From Adenophora triphylla var. japonica (taxonomy: Eukaryota > Streptophyta > Magnoliopsida > Asterales > Campanulaceae), in NCBI GenBank assembly GCA_022495995.1, contig JAFEMH010005411.1:62001-126000 (forward strand): a stretch of 64,000 nucleotides of DNA, read 5' to 3'. A program made the translations under genes and the position numbers. Shown piece by piece: positions 53,902 through 64,000 of the stretch; position 1 is the stretch's first letter; each line of letters begins with the position of its first letter. Below the pieces are notes generated by a model that ran no database searches, had not been told where the DNA came from, and worked only from the letters and a program-made list of their open reading frames with translations.

Positions 53902-55507
53902 TTGTTGAAATTTGTCCAAAACACCCATGTTGATGCTCTGAAGAGGAACAGGGTGTTTCCTCCCAACGCTGAGTTCCTCGTACCCGGTGAAGAGTGTAGT
54001 GTTGATTGTATTTCTGTCGATTGGATAGGATTCTATGAATATCCTTTTACCATAGGCTTAAAATTCCCCTTTTCTCCCTTAATTACCCCCTTTTTCAACC
54101 CTGCAAAACTGTCTTTTTGTCAATTGATGCCCATCGATTGGCATACATTGCACACCCTAGACATAATTTCGGTTGAACAAGGGCTTGTTGCTGGGTTGGA
54201 AGAACTAGCCTTTATTTATGATATAAGGGAATTTGGAAATGGCAGATACACCTTTAGTTTTGGGTCTAGATGCTGCATATAGAGGGTGGAAACACAAGTA
54301 TTTTTATGTGAAGAAAGCGAGTTTGGAGGGAGGAAAGGAGATGGTGTCCACTTGGAACCGTCAAGGTAGAGGTTGATTAACATTCTGTATACATCTTCCC
54401 ATCTTGCATTCTTGTTGTCTTGACAATTTGTTTGTTACCTCTTTGTGCAGTTACATCGTTGGATGAGTTATTCCCACCGTTAGAAGAAACTGCTGCTAAT
54501 GTTGATCTGATCTTGAATCTGTTTCCTGAGTCCTTGCAAAAATATAGGCCTTCTCTTGTTGAATTTGTTGGGGAAGACTCTAGAGAGGAGGAGAGAGTTT
54601 CTGTCAGCGCCAGTCCAGTCAAGATGTCGTCTGGTAAGGTTTCCTTCATAGTGAATAATATTTTGGTTCATTACCCATATGACCCTTCTCACTTTTATGA
54701 TGCAGTAACCCGTTCAAAAGCAGGTTTTGATGTGAATGACATTATGTCAAGTTTGAGGGCTAAGGTTTATGTGTAGTTGGAAGGAGGTAAACCCCCTCTC
54801 CCGAAGGGAGACAGTTTAGGCAAGGCAGGAAAGAAAAGGAAGGTAGATGATATGGTGATTACGGTGGAGGAGGATTTGAAAATGGAGAATGTGAAGACCA
54901 ACATGGAAAGTGCTTGGGAGAAGGTAAAAAAATCTCCTTTTTTTATTTGCACAAAATCTTCTAGGTGTTTAATTGCTTGACTTGAGAACATGTTTTATAG
55001 GTGATGAAGTTTATGGAATTTTTGGTTAAAGATGTAGAAGTGAAGGAGGATCAAATCAAGATCTGGGCCCAAAAGGCAAGGGTAGAAGGTGGAAGAGCTG
55101 ATCAAGCAGGTGCAAAAGCTGAGCAAGCAAATGCAAGAGCAGAGCAGGCAGAAAAAGAGTTAGTGAGTCTCACCACCAGGATGTTGAAGGCGGAAGAGGA
55201 GCATATTAAAGAGTTGCAAGAAGTGAAGGAGAAATTTATGGCCGATGCTACCAAGGAAGTGATGGAGAGTAGGATAAATATGATCATGGAGTTTGAGATT
55301 GGAAAGCACAGTGCATGGAGGATAGACGATAAAGTGGCCATGTTGAACGCATTCTTGTGTGAAGATGTAGATGTTGGTGAAGTGAATTCTCGGGAGGTAA
55401 AGGAGATGGAACAGGCAGGAGCAGCAGGGGAGATGAATAAAGAAGAAGTAGGGATGTCCGTCAACGAGGACGAAGGTAAGGAACTTGGTGATGCACCTGC
55501 AGTATAA
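53902..55507 (+). pseudogene. Antisense gene of a second Tat-type element
   Basis: Exon-like pieces: 53902 to about 54364 (HVDALKRNRVFPPNAEFLVP, FYEYPFTIGLKFPFSPLI: PF04195-like core; then a frame change near 54270 into RGWKHKYFYVKKASLEGGKE), 54451 to about 54922 (LDELFPPLEETAANVDLILN) and 55001-55507. The last gives a long coiled coil (AGAKAEQANARAEQAEKELV) and an acidic C-terminus. Introns have GTAGAG..TGCAG and GGTAAAA..ATAG borders. A TAG near 54774 interrupts exon 2. The domain order matches the antisense gene of the Retand element at 38700-41739. The matching gag-protease is on the minus strand at 56617-58461. Confidence 0.75.
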
Positions 55508-55794
55508 AAAACAATTTACTTTTTATGTCTTTTAAATAATGGTTATGTCGTATTTGACCATGCCTTGGTTTGGCATGTGAATTTTGGTTTTGTAATTGGG
55601 GGTTGTCCCTAAAATATCTTTTCATTTATGGTTTTTGTAAGTGGCTCATAAGAGTCCAGACAGTTGGCTTTTGATGGTGTTGGGTTGGTCCAACACCTTT
55701 AGTCTTTTAGTTAATTTATATCGCAATGCTTATCTTGGATGCTTTTATACCTCTGAGTATTTTTTTATATTTGGTATGGAAGACAACACGTACA

Positions 55795-55975
55795 AGTGTT
55801 GTAACCAATACGGATAGATAACATGCAACGATGTTATAACCAAGTTGTAAAGATAACATGCAACGATGTTATAACCTAGTTGTAAAGATAACATGCGATG
55901 ATGTTATAACCAAGTTGTAAAGATAACATGTGACAATGTTATCACCAAGTTGTAGGTGACATGTAGAAATGTCAC
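55795..55975 (-). repeat. Tandem array, about 35-bp units
   Basis: Four to five units of AGATAACATG(C/T)(A/G)A(C/T)(G/A)ATGTTATAAC followed by CAAGTTGTAA. Each contains the inverted pair ATAACAT...ATGTTAT. It lies between the antisense gene and the gag-protease of the second Tat-type element. Confidence 0.85.
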
Positions 55976-56616
55976 CTTTCGGAGTCCTTAGGTAACATGT
56001 TGATGTTACAATCCTTAGTTCACATCTTAAATTTTAAAGTAGTAGACGCAATTCCCCTGACAAGGTGAATTGTATTTGCTCCTTTAAATCAAGTGTGAAA
56101 AACGTGCCCCCAGGCGGTTATGATCATGGTTCCACAAGCACATGAAAAATACTTTTAAGTATGAAGAGGTCATGTACCTTATATTATCAAGAGACGTTTG
56201 TCTCTCCAAAGTGTCCGTCAAGTAACTTCCCTAATGTTATTCATCCAATGCTCAAGGGTGTCTATCTTGCAACACAGGAATACATTAGGATTGGGTGTTA
56301 GCTTAGCTAACACCCCTCCGATGCTTAAGTCAGTAAAGGTTATGATTTAAATAAAAAGGAAATAAAATTAAAAGAAATTATTTTGAGAGAAAGTTCGTAC
56401 CAGGGAATTGAAATTGCAATAAATCTTGACTTACGTGTAGTAAGGTTTAAGACGTATCCTACGGCACCCCATAGGTCAGGAAATGATGCCACCATTGAGA
56501 GACTTAGAAGGATGATAACTTGCCCCAGATCCAACCAGATGATAAACAGATAGTTCTTGACATCTTCACCCTTATAGTTCTAGGACGTCTTTAATCATCT
56601 TCTAACTGGGTCCCAC
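55976..56616. other. Spacer where RT/integrase would be expected
   Basis: 640 bp with no RT, RNase H or integrase motif in any frame. One minus-strand frame (56340-56534) has no recognisable domain. Confidence 0.6.
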
Positions 56617-58461
56617 TTAATGAGTAGAGCACGCTTTCATATCTATTTTGTAACACTCCTTAGCAGCTTGATGGTCTCCTTTTACCTTGATTACTCGCCA
56701 AGGCGTCGGCATCTTAACACATTGATGATAGGTGGATGGAAAGGCTCTCATGTTATGGATCCAAGGTCTGCCCAAGATAACGTTATAAGAAGATGGGCAA
56801 TCGATCACGCAGACCCTTTCCATAGAATTCATTCCTTTTACGTAGATGGGCAACTTAATTTCTCCAATTGTTTGTTTGGTTTTCCCACTGAACCCCACTA
56901 AGACGGAAGAGTTCCTTACGACCTCTGATAGGGGGATCATCATTTCTTCAAGGGAGCTCTTCATGATGAGATTGACTTAACTACCGTTGTCGATTAAGAT
57001 GCGCTTCACTTTGCAATTAGCAATTTGTAAGGTGACTACTAGACCATCATGATGTGGGTCCAAGACTCTACTTTATCATCATCATCGAAAATAATTTGCT
57101 TTCCTGGCGAATGATCCGGATGTCTAGTTGGCAGTTCCATCTTGTCCTCCTTGGAATCCTTAGCATGATGCTTTGCCACAGAATACGTGGTGCCACAAAT
57201 GTCAGAACCACCTGTGATAAAATTGATCACCTTAGTTACAGGAGGAGGTGAAGATGGAGCGTCAGCTACAGCTTCCTTTGTTTCAGTTCGCCCTTTTCTT
57301 TTCCCAAGCAAATCCTTGAGGAGACCTTTTCGAAAGTAAGTAGCTGATTTCCTTCCTCATGGAGATACAATTGTCGGTGGTATGGCCAAAATCTTCATGG
57401 TAAGCACACCATTTTGATTTGTCCTTCCAAGATGATGATCTATCAGCTGCTTTTGGCCACCTCGCTTTGCCACCAAGATTGTCCATTGCATGTAGGAGTC
57501 CTGTAACGTCAACATAAAAACAATAGTCACTAATCTTAAGATAAGGTGTATCATCTTTATCATCATCTTCTTCCACAACATTTTAATTTTTGAAGGGTTG
57601 GTTTTAGAATAGGGTTTTCCCCTATTAGATCGATGATGGGATGAGTCCGCCTTTCTGTCGGGATTTTAATATGTTGACGTCTTCTTTGACGCTTTGCCAT
57701 GAATCATCTCATCTTCTTCCAGCCGGATGAAACGAACGGACCTAGTCCTGACTTCTTCTAAGCTTCTAGATGGGAACATGACAAGATCTTGGTAGAATGG
57801 TGATTCTCTCTTCAGGCCCATCGTGAAAGCTTCTGTTGCAGTCGACACGTCAATATCAGGAATGCTTACGACCTCCTTGTTGAACCTGGACATGTAGTCT
57901 CTTAAGGTTTCGTCAGGTTGTTGTACAATCCTGTAAAGGTCACTGGTTAATTTTTCAAAAACACGATTGCAAGAAAATTGGTTAAGGAAAATGTTAATTA
58001 ATTTAGAGTAAGAGGAGATGGAATTTATAGGCTGATTAGTTAGCCACATCAAGGCGGGACCGGATAAGGTAGACCCAAAGCCTCTGCACAAGCAAACTTC
58101 TTTGAGATGCGGGGGAATGCTGATGATATCCATCTTCTCTTTCTTCATGGGAGGTACTTGGAATATTTTAGGGATCTCCACCCCAGCTATGGCAGGAACA
58201 AAACGGGAAACATGATGGCTCGTTGAAGGGCAAAGTAACTCCAGGAACTTTCATGAGGATGTCCTTGATCTGTTGCACTTCCCTTGCAAGGGTGGTATCT
58301 GCAATAGGGTTAGTAGCAACAAAGGGATTGAAAGGAGTATTGAAAGTGTTAAAACTCCCTGTTTGCCCCATTGAAGGTGGGGTCGCGAAGGTAAAACATT
58401 ATGGCTGCGGCATCGGGTTGGACGTAACGGTGGTGCTTTTCGTCTGAACAGTGCTGAACAT
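56617..58461 (-). pseudogene. gag-protease of second Tat-type element
   Basis: It starts about 58461 (MFSTVQTKSTTVTSNPMPQP). The pieces 58371-58168, 58181-57666, 57576-57283, 57311-57039 and 56964-56617 form one gag-protease. It has a gag capsid domain (STLSGPALMWLTNQPINSIS, LRDYMSRFNKEVVSIPDIDV), the Tat-type knuckle WCAYHEDFGHTTDNCISM, a linker, and the back half of retropepsin (SSYNVILGRPWIHNMRAFPS). Translation stops after this and no RT follows. The front of gag seems shortened (PPMKKEKMD runs straight into HLKEVCLCRGFGS). It is a frameshifted, probably non-autonomous or internally deleted element. Confidence 0.85.
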
Positions 58462-58860
58462 GGACATGCACAGAAAGAAATATCACAGCCTCACAATTTT
58501 CCTGAAGAAGAGACGAGGAAGAGACGGTCCAATCTAGACGGAATTGCCATCGCCACCACCCAGCCACCGCCGTCCGCCGTACCATTTTTGACAAGGTATT
58601 TCGATTCTCTGATTCTCTCCCTTCATCGACATTTCCTCTCTCTCTCTCTCATCTCAAATCCTCCAAATTTCTAAATCCCTAACAAATTAGGAATTTTGAT
58701 TTAGGGTTAAATAATTTATTTTATCCTAGATTAGGGTTAGGGTTTTTGATTTAGGGTTAATTTAAATTTATTTTATCCGAAATTAGGGCATTTGATTTTG
58801 GGTTAAATAATTGATTTAAGTGATGAATTTGTATAGGAAAATAAATTTTGGAGATTTAAG
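58462..58860. other. Possible 5' leader/intron of the VPS3-like fragment
   Basis: A CT-rich leader-like sequence (TCTCTCTCTCTCTCATCTC, about 58638-58656) and repeated TTTAGGGTTA/TTAGGG words (58700-58800), then AT-rich sequence up to the exon. An open stretch around 58540-58600 (CCACCGCCGTCCGCC) might be a first exon. No domain is visible. Confidence 0.4.
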
Positions 58861-59172
58861 TTGTTGATGAAAGAGTACAAGGTTCTTATGTTGGTAGATA
58901 ATGTAGGGATAATTGTTAATTCTCAAGGGCAGCCTGTTGGTGAGAGCTTGGTGCTTCGTTGTGATCCGGATGCTATTGGGGAGATGGGCATGACTGTGGT
59001 TGTTGTAGAGAGTGGCAAGATGGATTTGTATCTTAAGAAATCGGGCAACTGTATTCAAACTGTTCCAATTACAGGGGTAGGAGTTGGCAAATGTGTTATT
59101 GCAGATGATGAAGATGGGTCTGGGAAACTTATTTCTGTGGCAACATCATCTAAGGTATGTGAACTTTCTTAA
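58861..59172 (+). pseudogene. VPS3/TGFBRAP1-like CNH-domain exon fragment
   Basis: A 103-codon frame with EYKVLMLVDNVGIIVNSQGQ, then PVGESLVLR...MTVVVVESGKMDLYLKKSGN and CVIADDEDGSGKLISVATSS, followed by a good donor (TCTAAG|GTATGT, about 59155). This pattern (regulatory sensor, 'LVDNVG', 'GKM-LY-KKSG', 'ED--GKL--VAT--KV') is what I recall of the CNH domain of plant VPS3/TGFBRAP1-like vacuolar sorting proteins, subunits of the CORVET tether. Only one exon is present; the next exon is not found before the large repeat begins at 59541. It is probably a captured or truncated host-gene piece. Identification is from memory of the family, not from alignment. Confidence 0.55.
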
Positions 59173-59450
59173 GACTTAATTAAGGTAGAGGGTGGTTAAG
59201 AACTTCTTGTTGTTTCTCATGCCTCATCTTCTAAGCTTTGTTGAGTTGTGATGCTAGGTGATATTAGTGATCAGTGGTATATCGTATATACTATATTAAA
59301 AAGGGATAAGCCTTGCAATGTAGGACTCTTTCTTTTTGAAAATATAATTAAATATGAATAACATTTTTTCTGGAAATATCAGATGGTATATTGGAGGTTA
59401 GATTTAATAGGAAATCTACATTCCATTGCCTGTAATCTAACAAGAGGAGT
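59173..59450. other. Unassigned stretch after the VPS3-like exon
   Basis: AT-rich, no gene recognised. It probably includes intron-like sequence and the body of the hAT fragment that ends at 59540. Confidence 0.4.
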
Positions 59451-59540
59451 CATCGTAAAACTGAAATTATTGCTATCAGATAGTGAAGGCCCCATCCAAG
59501 TTACCGGCCTAGGGCCCCGAATATCACAAGGCCGGCCCTG
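59451..59540 (+). mobile_element. hAT-like 3' end fragment
   Basis: It ends AAGGCCGGCCCTG, the same terminus as the hAT element at 7083-7857, preceded by a GGCCCC...GGCCTAGGGCCCCGAAT stretch. No matching CAGGGCCGG start is found upstream. Homology to the large repeat begins immediately after it, so this element may have inserted at the repeat's GTACCG. Confidence 0.6.
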
Positions 59541-61886
59541 GTACCGTGACAAATAATCTTAGCTCTTCCATGTTTGTGTAAAGATTCAAACTCCTTGAAC
59601 ATGAAATTTGTAGCACTTACATATTTACTTCTACAGTACAATAACTCTTATGAGGAGTCAATCTACTTTTTGTAAATAGCATACATGACCACGAAACGCC
59701 AAAACCTCAAATATTGTCTTGAAAATCATATTTGCACTTTAGCTCAAACAATAAAAATAACAGATGCACCTTTGTGATTTCATGACATTCTTCCACTTAA
59801 ATGAGATTCATAAACTTAGAGATGCAACATGAGATAGATTCATAATGCTAAACATGCAAGAAGACGACTCTAGCCAAAAGTTTATATTCTGTTCAACTCA
59901 CCATGAACAATTGAAAACACACAAAAGAAACTTAGAAATCGAAGTGATTTGATGCTAAAATTGAAATGGGTTTGATGCAAAAATTGAGAGCCAGCCACTC
60001 TATCTTCTCAACCTTCTAGGCTTTCGAGACAATCAAATTATTTCTTTCTCACTATTTCTTGTTTTCTAAAAAATGTTCCTACTATCTTTATGCAAATCTA
60101 CAGATAGCTGTATGGATCGCCTTTGATAGGTTTGCCTTCGAACAAATAAAGTTGCTCCATTGTGGTATAGAGCACCATAGTTTCAAACTACGCAAAAGCT
60201 TGAAACTTGTGAGCTCTACACGCCTGCAGTTAGCATGAGTTGATTTTCTAATGACTTTAAAAGTCACTTTTCTAATCACTTTACTAAATCAATAAGGTTT
60301 TAAAGTCACTTTTCTAACGGATTTGTTAAATTCAATCATAATTAAAACTGTTTATAAAATAATTTATACAATTATACGAAAATCTGAATCAGAAAGGGAT
60401 GGGAGTAATACTACTTAAAATGTTTTAGTGGGAACAAATAGTGTGAATAAAGATACGATTTTCAGCATGAATGTCTGCCATAAGCTTTTGATCGTTTTTG
60501 TAGAGGAAAAAAATACCAAAATGAATTAATGGTCATTCTGAATGCAAAAACTTAAATCTTTTATAAGTATACAAAAGCACTTGCTGAAGTGCATAACCCT
60601 GGTTAACAATTTCAAATGTTAAAAGAAAATGTTTTCAAGTAAAAATAACATAAAAATGGAGAAAATAGGCATCAATAGCCAATACACATTCAAATATGGG
60701 GCAAGCATAAAAGTATGTTTCATTGAGGCATTTTGACAAACAGTTTACACTCAACATTAGAAGGAGAGATTTTTGCTGCTTTCTCCCTTGATTTTGATTA
60801 ACATAGCACTAATTTGACAAAGCAAAACTATGAAGAATGATTTTTTTTTCACACAAGATAAATTATACTGGGTGTAATGAAACCGGAGAATGAAAAGAGA
60901 ACCTGTTCGACTGCGATTGCGGAGAAGAGGGTGTGTTCTGAGTAAAGTTGGTACAAAGTTGAAGGATTCCATAACATTTATTTTACGATAATTTAACTCA
61001 ATTTGAAGCTTCTGACATCCAAATCTTAAATAAAAAATATTTAGATATCAGTATTTTCCACTTAGTGCAGTAGCACAGAACCCCCAACACCTCAAATAAA
61101 AAAAATAAATCAGATTTTTGCTAATTCAAAATTGAGTTCTAAAGGGGATAGATATTACCCGAATTGCACAAATGGAGTGTGGACATGCAATTGTGGAGAA
61201 ACAACATTAAACATTGAATATGCTCACTAACCTTACTGAACGATTGATAAAGTCGGAGATAACTCCCTAACGTCCTCGCTACACACTGTCGGTTAAATTG
61301 ATCGGAGAGAAAGTCCGATGATTGGAGTTGGTATAGTCTCTGAGAAGGAAATTCATTGATTAACTCCCGTTAGTTCCTATTTGGAATTTGATTTTAAGCC
61401 CTAGAATCGTTCTTCGCCCTTCAACTTTTGAAATCTGTCTCGACCGCTTTTGGAGGGATTAGAGAGAACGGCGACGACCATAAAAGAAGGGGGGGGGGGA
61501 GGCAACAACCATGGCAGAAGAGAGAGGGGAGGCGACATGCGACGTTTGTAGTAGAGGTAAGGGATGTTTTGGGGAAGAGGGGCTTTTGGATTTTTTGTAG
61601 TGACAAAGAGAGGGTAGAGGGGGTAGAGAGAGAGTTTGAGAAGAAGAGTGTTCGGAATATGAAAGGGCTCCGGCTTATTAGGTACGCTATGAGAAGGGGC
61701 AGTTTGGGAATACGGAAAATAATGAGTTTTTGTTTAGGCGGGAAAATGGTGCTTGCATTTGTGCTATTTTATAGTTATAGATCACAGTAGCTCTGGTTCA
61801 AAAAGAGCGATCCTTCCCGAGGCCCGCTTGAATCACTTAATTCTTCCCAAACGCAATCAACATGCGTCAAAGCGTGTTGGTCCAAA

Positions 61887-62662
61887 CAGGGCCGGCTCAA
61901 TTGATACGGAGGCCTAAAGCGAACTCTAAAATGAGGCCTTTCTAAAATAAATAAAAATTTATTATTAAAGTTATTATATTTTTATTTTAAGTTTATCTTT
62001 CGTGCTTTTTTGAGATGCAAAATCATTTATTAAATTACTGTAATCGATTTCAAACTTTCTTGTTGACATTTCTATAAGATAAAATAAAAAAAAACAATGT
62101 ATTTTCACAAAATTAAAATAAATGACTATAAATCAAATTATCAAATCAAGGCAATAAGGCATAATACTAAGAAAAAAGTAGTTAGAACAAATAAACTTGG
62201 TCGCGGTAACGGTCGCGGCCTCGCAAGGCAAAGCCCAATATTGCCAATTCGTTTACTCGATCGGTCGATCCTCCGCTTTGTTCACAAATCGCAAATCGTA
62301 ATTGTCAATGTCAATTTGAGAAAAATAGAGGATTGAAATCAAGAAGGAAAGAACTGAAGAAGATTGTCTTGGAATGAGATGGATTATAAATATAGCTATT
62401 AAGTATTAAGTGAAAAAGAATAACCGTTTAACTTTGTTTTAGGAAATCAAAGAGTCGGACTCGGACAGGCTGTGAAGCCGGTAATTTGCAAGCTTTAACT
62501 CTTTGTTTCTTTCAAGGTAGTAATAGAATAATAGATAGATAGGACAATTAAAAAAATCAAAAACATACTACTACTACTAACAGTCTAACAAAAAATGGAG
62601 GCCTATATTTTGGTGAGGCCTAAAGCCCTAGGTTCCTCAACTTCACCCTTGGGCCGGCCCTG
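61887..62662 (+). mobile_element. Non-autonomous hAT element, copy 2
   Basis: The same element as 7083-7857, 776 bp, with CAGGGCCGGC...GGGCCGGCCCTG ends and the same GGTCCAAA duplication (61879-61886, 62663-62670). It was duplicated along with its surroundings, not inserted independently. Confidence 0.93.
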
Positions 62663-63508
62663 GGTCCAAATGGGATTTCTTCTACTACCATTGATTCTTC
62701 CTGCACTCCATCCTGTCAACACAAAATAAGAAGAAAAAAACCATTGAAAGGCATTAAAATTTTAATTTTTTAAACATTCATTTTGGAATGAAGGGAGTAA
62801 TGATTTATGTGCAATTTTAGCAAAGCAGAACAGTAACAATTTTAATGGTTAGTCTAATATCTAGTCTAAGATTGACCATGCTATGCTCTGCTCGACTCGA
62901 TTAAAGGCCTAATGAAGAACTTATCAATCAAGAACCCTAATTTAAATGATCAATTTCATATAATTTGGTTAATGGATATCCAATTTATTTATCACCCGAA
63001 AAAGTTAATAAATCAGAACCCGTTTGTAGAAATAAATACTCCGTAGATCGGGTCCCCAATTAGTATGTCATCAAACGAGACAATAAACCATTTATTTTAT
63101 CACCAAAAAAGAAAAATTATCAGATTCCCAATCCCCAGATCTAAGCAAGAATCCTAGAGGTTTCTTTAAATAGAGTTTCAATCAGGGTGGTATGACATCA
63201 AAGCTTATACCAGAGTCGAAAAGGATGACAAAACTGGAGCACATCTGAATTACAATAGGAAGTTGCTGCTTGAATCCAGCATACAAGAAATAGGCATCAT
63301 AATTACATGTCTTAGGTTTTACTAAAGAAAAAAGAAAACATCGAGTTTCATGGGACAAAAACCGGGCGAATCCATCACCATTTCGCTTGCAACAAATATG
63401 CTATCATGCTCATACTATTTGGTTTACCACGCTACGCTGGACCCTTCTCGATTTATCTTGAATACGAGTGTCCGATATGGGGAACGACCGGGTAAACTAA
63501 AGAACAAA

Positions 63509-64000
63509 GGGGCCGTTTGGTTCGGTAGAAAAAAAGTGAAGGAATGAAATGATCAATGGAATTGAATTCATGAAGGAATTGGAATGGGAAAAAAATGGTC
63601 AAACCCCTCCGTTTGGTTGGTACGGAATGGAATGAAATTGTCATTCAATTCCTTGGTAAATCATGTTTGGTTTGAAATACAAATTATAGGAATTGAATGA
63701 AAGCATATAAAATGTCCAATTTACCATTTTTTTTTAAATATTTTTTTTGGGGGTGGGGTGGGTGGGGTAGGTAAGGGTATGCAAAATGAGTAAAAAATAT
63801 TTTTCGTGGATGGGGGTGTGGGGGTGGGGTGGATGGGGTGGGGGTGGGGGTAGGCGGGGGTCTTTTAAAAAAAAAAAAATTTGGGGGGTGGGGGTAGGCA
63901 GGTGTCTTTTAAAAAAAAAATTTGGGGGGGTGGGGGGTAGGGCGGGGCTGGATGGGGGGGTTGGGGGTAGGCGGGGGTCTTTTAAAAAAAAAAATTGTGT
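63509..64000 (+). mobile_element. G-rich TIR element, copy 2 (truncated by window)
   Basis: It begins GGGGCCGTTTGGTTCGG as at 9125. The G-rich array starts about 63750 and continues to the window edge with a different unit order from copy 1. Confidence 0.75.

Larger units (their letters stand above)
59541..64000 (+). repeat. Large direct repeat, copy 2 (runs off window)
   Basis: It aligns to 4729-9600 with scattered substitutions. It lacks the hAT MITE (8638-9015) and a 36-bp segment bounded by CATAC direct repeats (8474-8514 in copy 1). It also has small indels, such as absence of TAAT near 61679. It includes the hAT element 61887-62662 and the left part of the G-rich TIR element from 63509. 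No gene is recognised. Confidence 0.88.

Noticed and set aside
5283..60279. Identical 63-codon ORFs at 5283-5474 and 60088-60279 as a conserved gene
   Set aside because: They are identical because the whole 4.4-kb block is duplicated; no codon bias or known domain, and surrounding non-coding DNA is equally conserved.
4729..64000. Large repeats interpreted as LTRs of a LARD-type element
   Set aside because: No TG..CA ends, primer site, polypurine tract or target duplication could be defined; kept only as a possibility.

Overview
The window is nuclear DNA of a flowering plant, probably a eudicot (inferred from the retroelement families, plant-type introns, LTR TATA boxes and a plant mobile domain gene; the species cannot be named). 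It is almost entirely transposable elements, several nested inside one another. I found no intact ordinary host gene, no rRNA or tRNA gene and no CRISPR array. The only likely host-gene material is a short VPS3/TGFBRAP1-like exon near 58.9 kb and possible exon scraps near 4.2 kb.

Layout. 1-2941: tail and long LTR of a Tat/Ogre-type Ty3 element. 3121-4089: 3' end of a Copia element. 4729-about 10.4 kb and 59541-64000: two nearly identical direct copies of a repeat of more than 4.4 kb, about 54.8 kb apart. Both carry the same hAT element; only the first carries a second hAT MITE, so the other copy is its empty site. 10426-10700: Stowaway MITE. 10717-26334: a small non-autonomous LTR element whose 3' LTR is split by a 13.6-kb Sirevirus (Copia) at 12446-26065. 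The Sirevirus has gag, pol, an antisense 296-codon ORF and a sense 1,104-codon ORF, the last two divergent around a 486-bp spacer. 26494-33929: a Mutator-like element (MULE) with long terminal inverted repeats, a 9-bp target duplication, a broken mudrA-type transposase and a convergent plant mobile domain gene. 34.6-36.4 kb: worn Copia and Sirevirus-LTR remnants. 37311-50001: a complete but frameshifted Tat/Retand Ty3 element on the minus strand, with a plus-strand antisense gene that has its own TATA box and introns. 50.0-51.2 kb: Copia gag. 51.5-52.0 kb: one CACTA end. 52.7-58.5 kb: pieces of a second Tat-type element (gag-protease on minus, antisense gene on plus, no visible RT or integrase).

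How the parts fit. Five insertions are bounded by exact target-site duplications: GTGTG, GTTGT, CAAAAAGGG, ATATC and the 8-bp hAT sites. The strongest candidates for something little described are the divergent antisense/sense gene pair in the Sirevirus, whose antisense product carries an RLFGKTI motif like that of plant repressors; the fifteen GCGATCGC palindromes in three clusters of the MULE; and the shared design of the two Tat elements, in which a tandem array sits between pol and an antisense gene with its own promoter or introns. Most coding regions carry frameshifts, some of which look like A-to-G changes at CAG sites and may be consensus errors.
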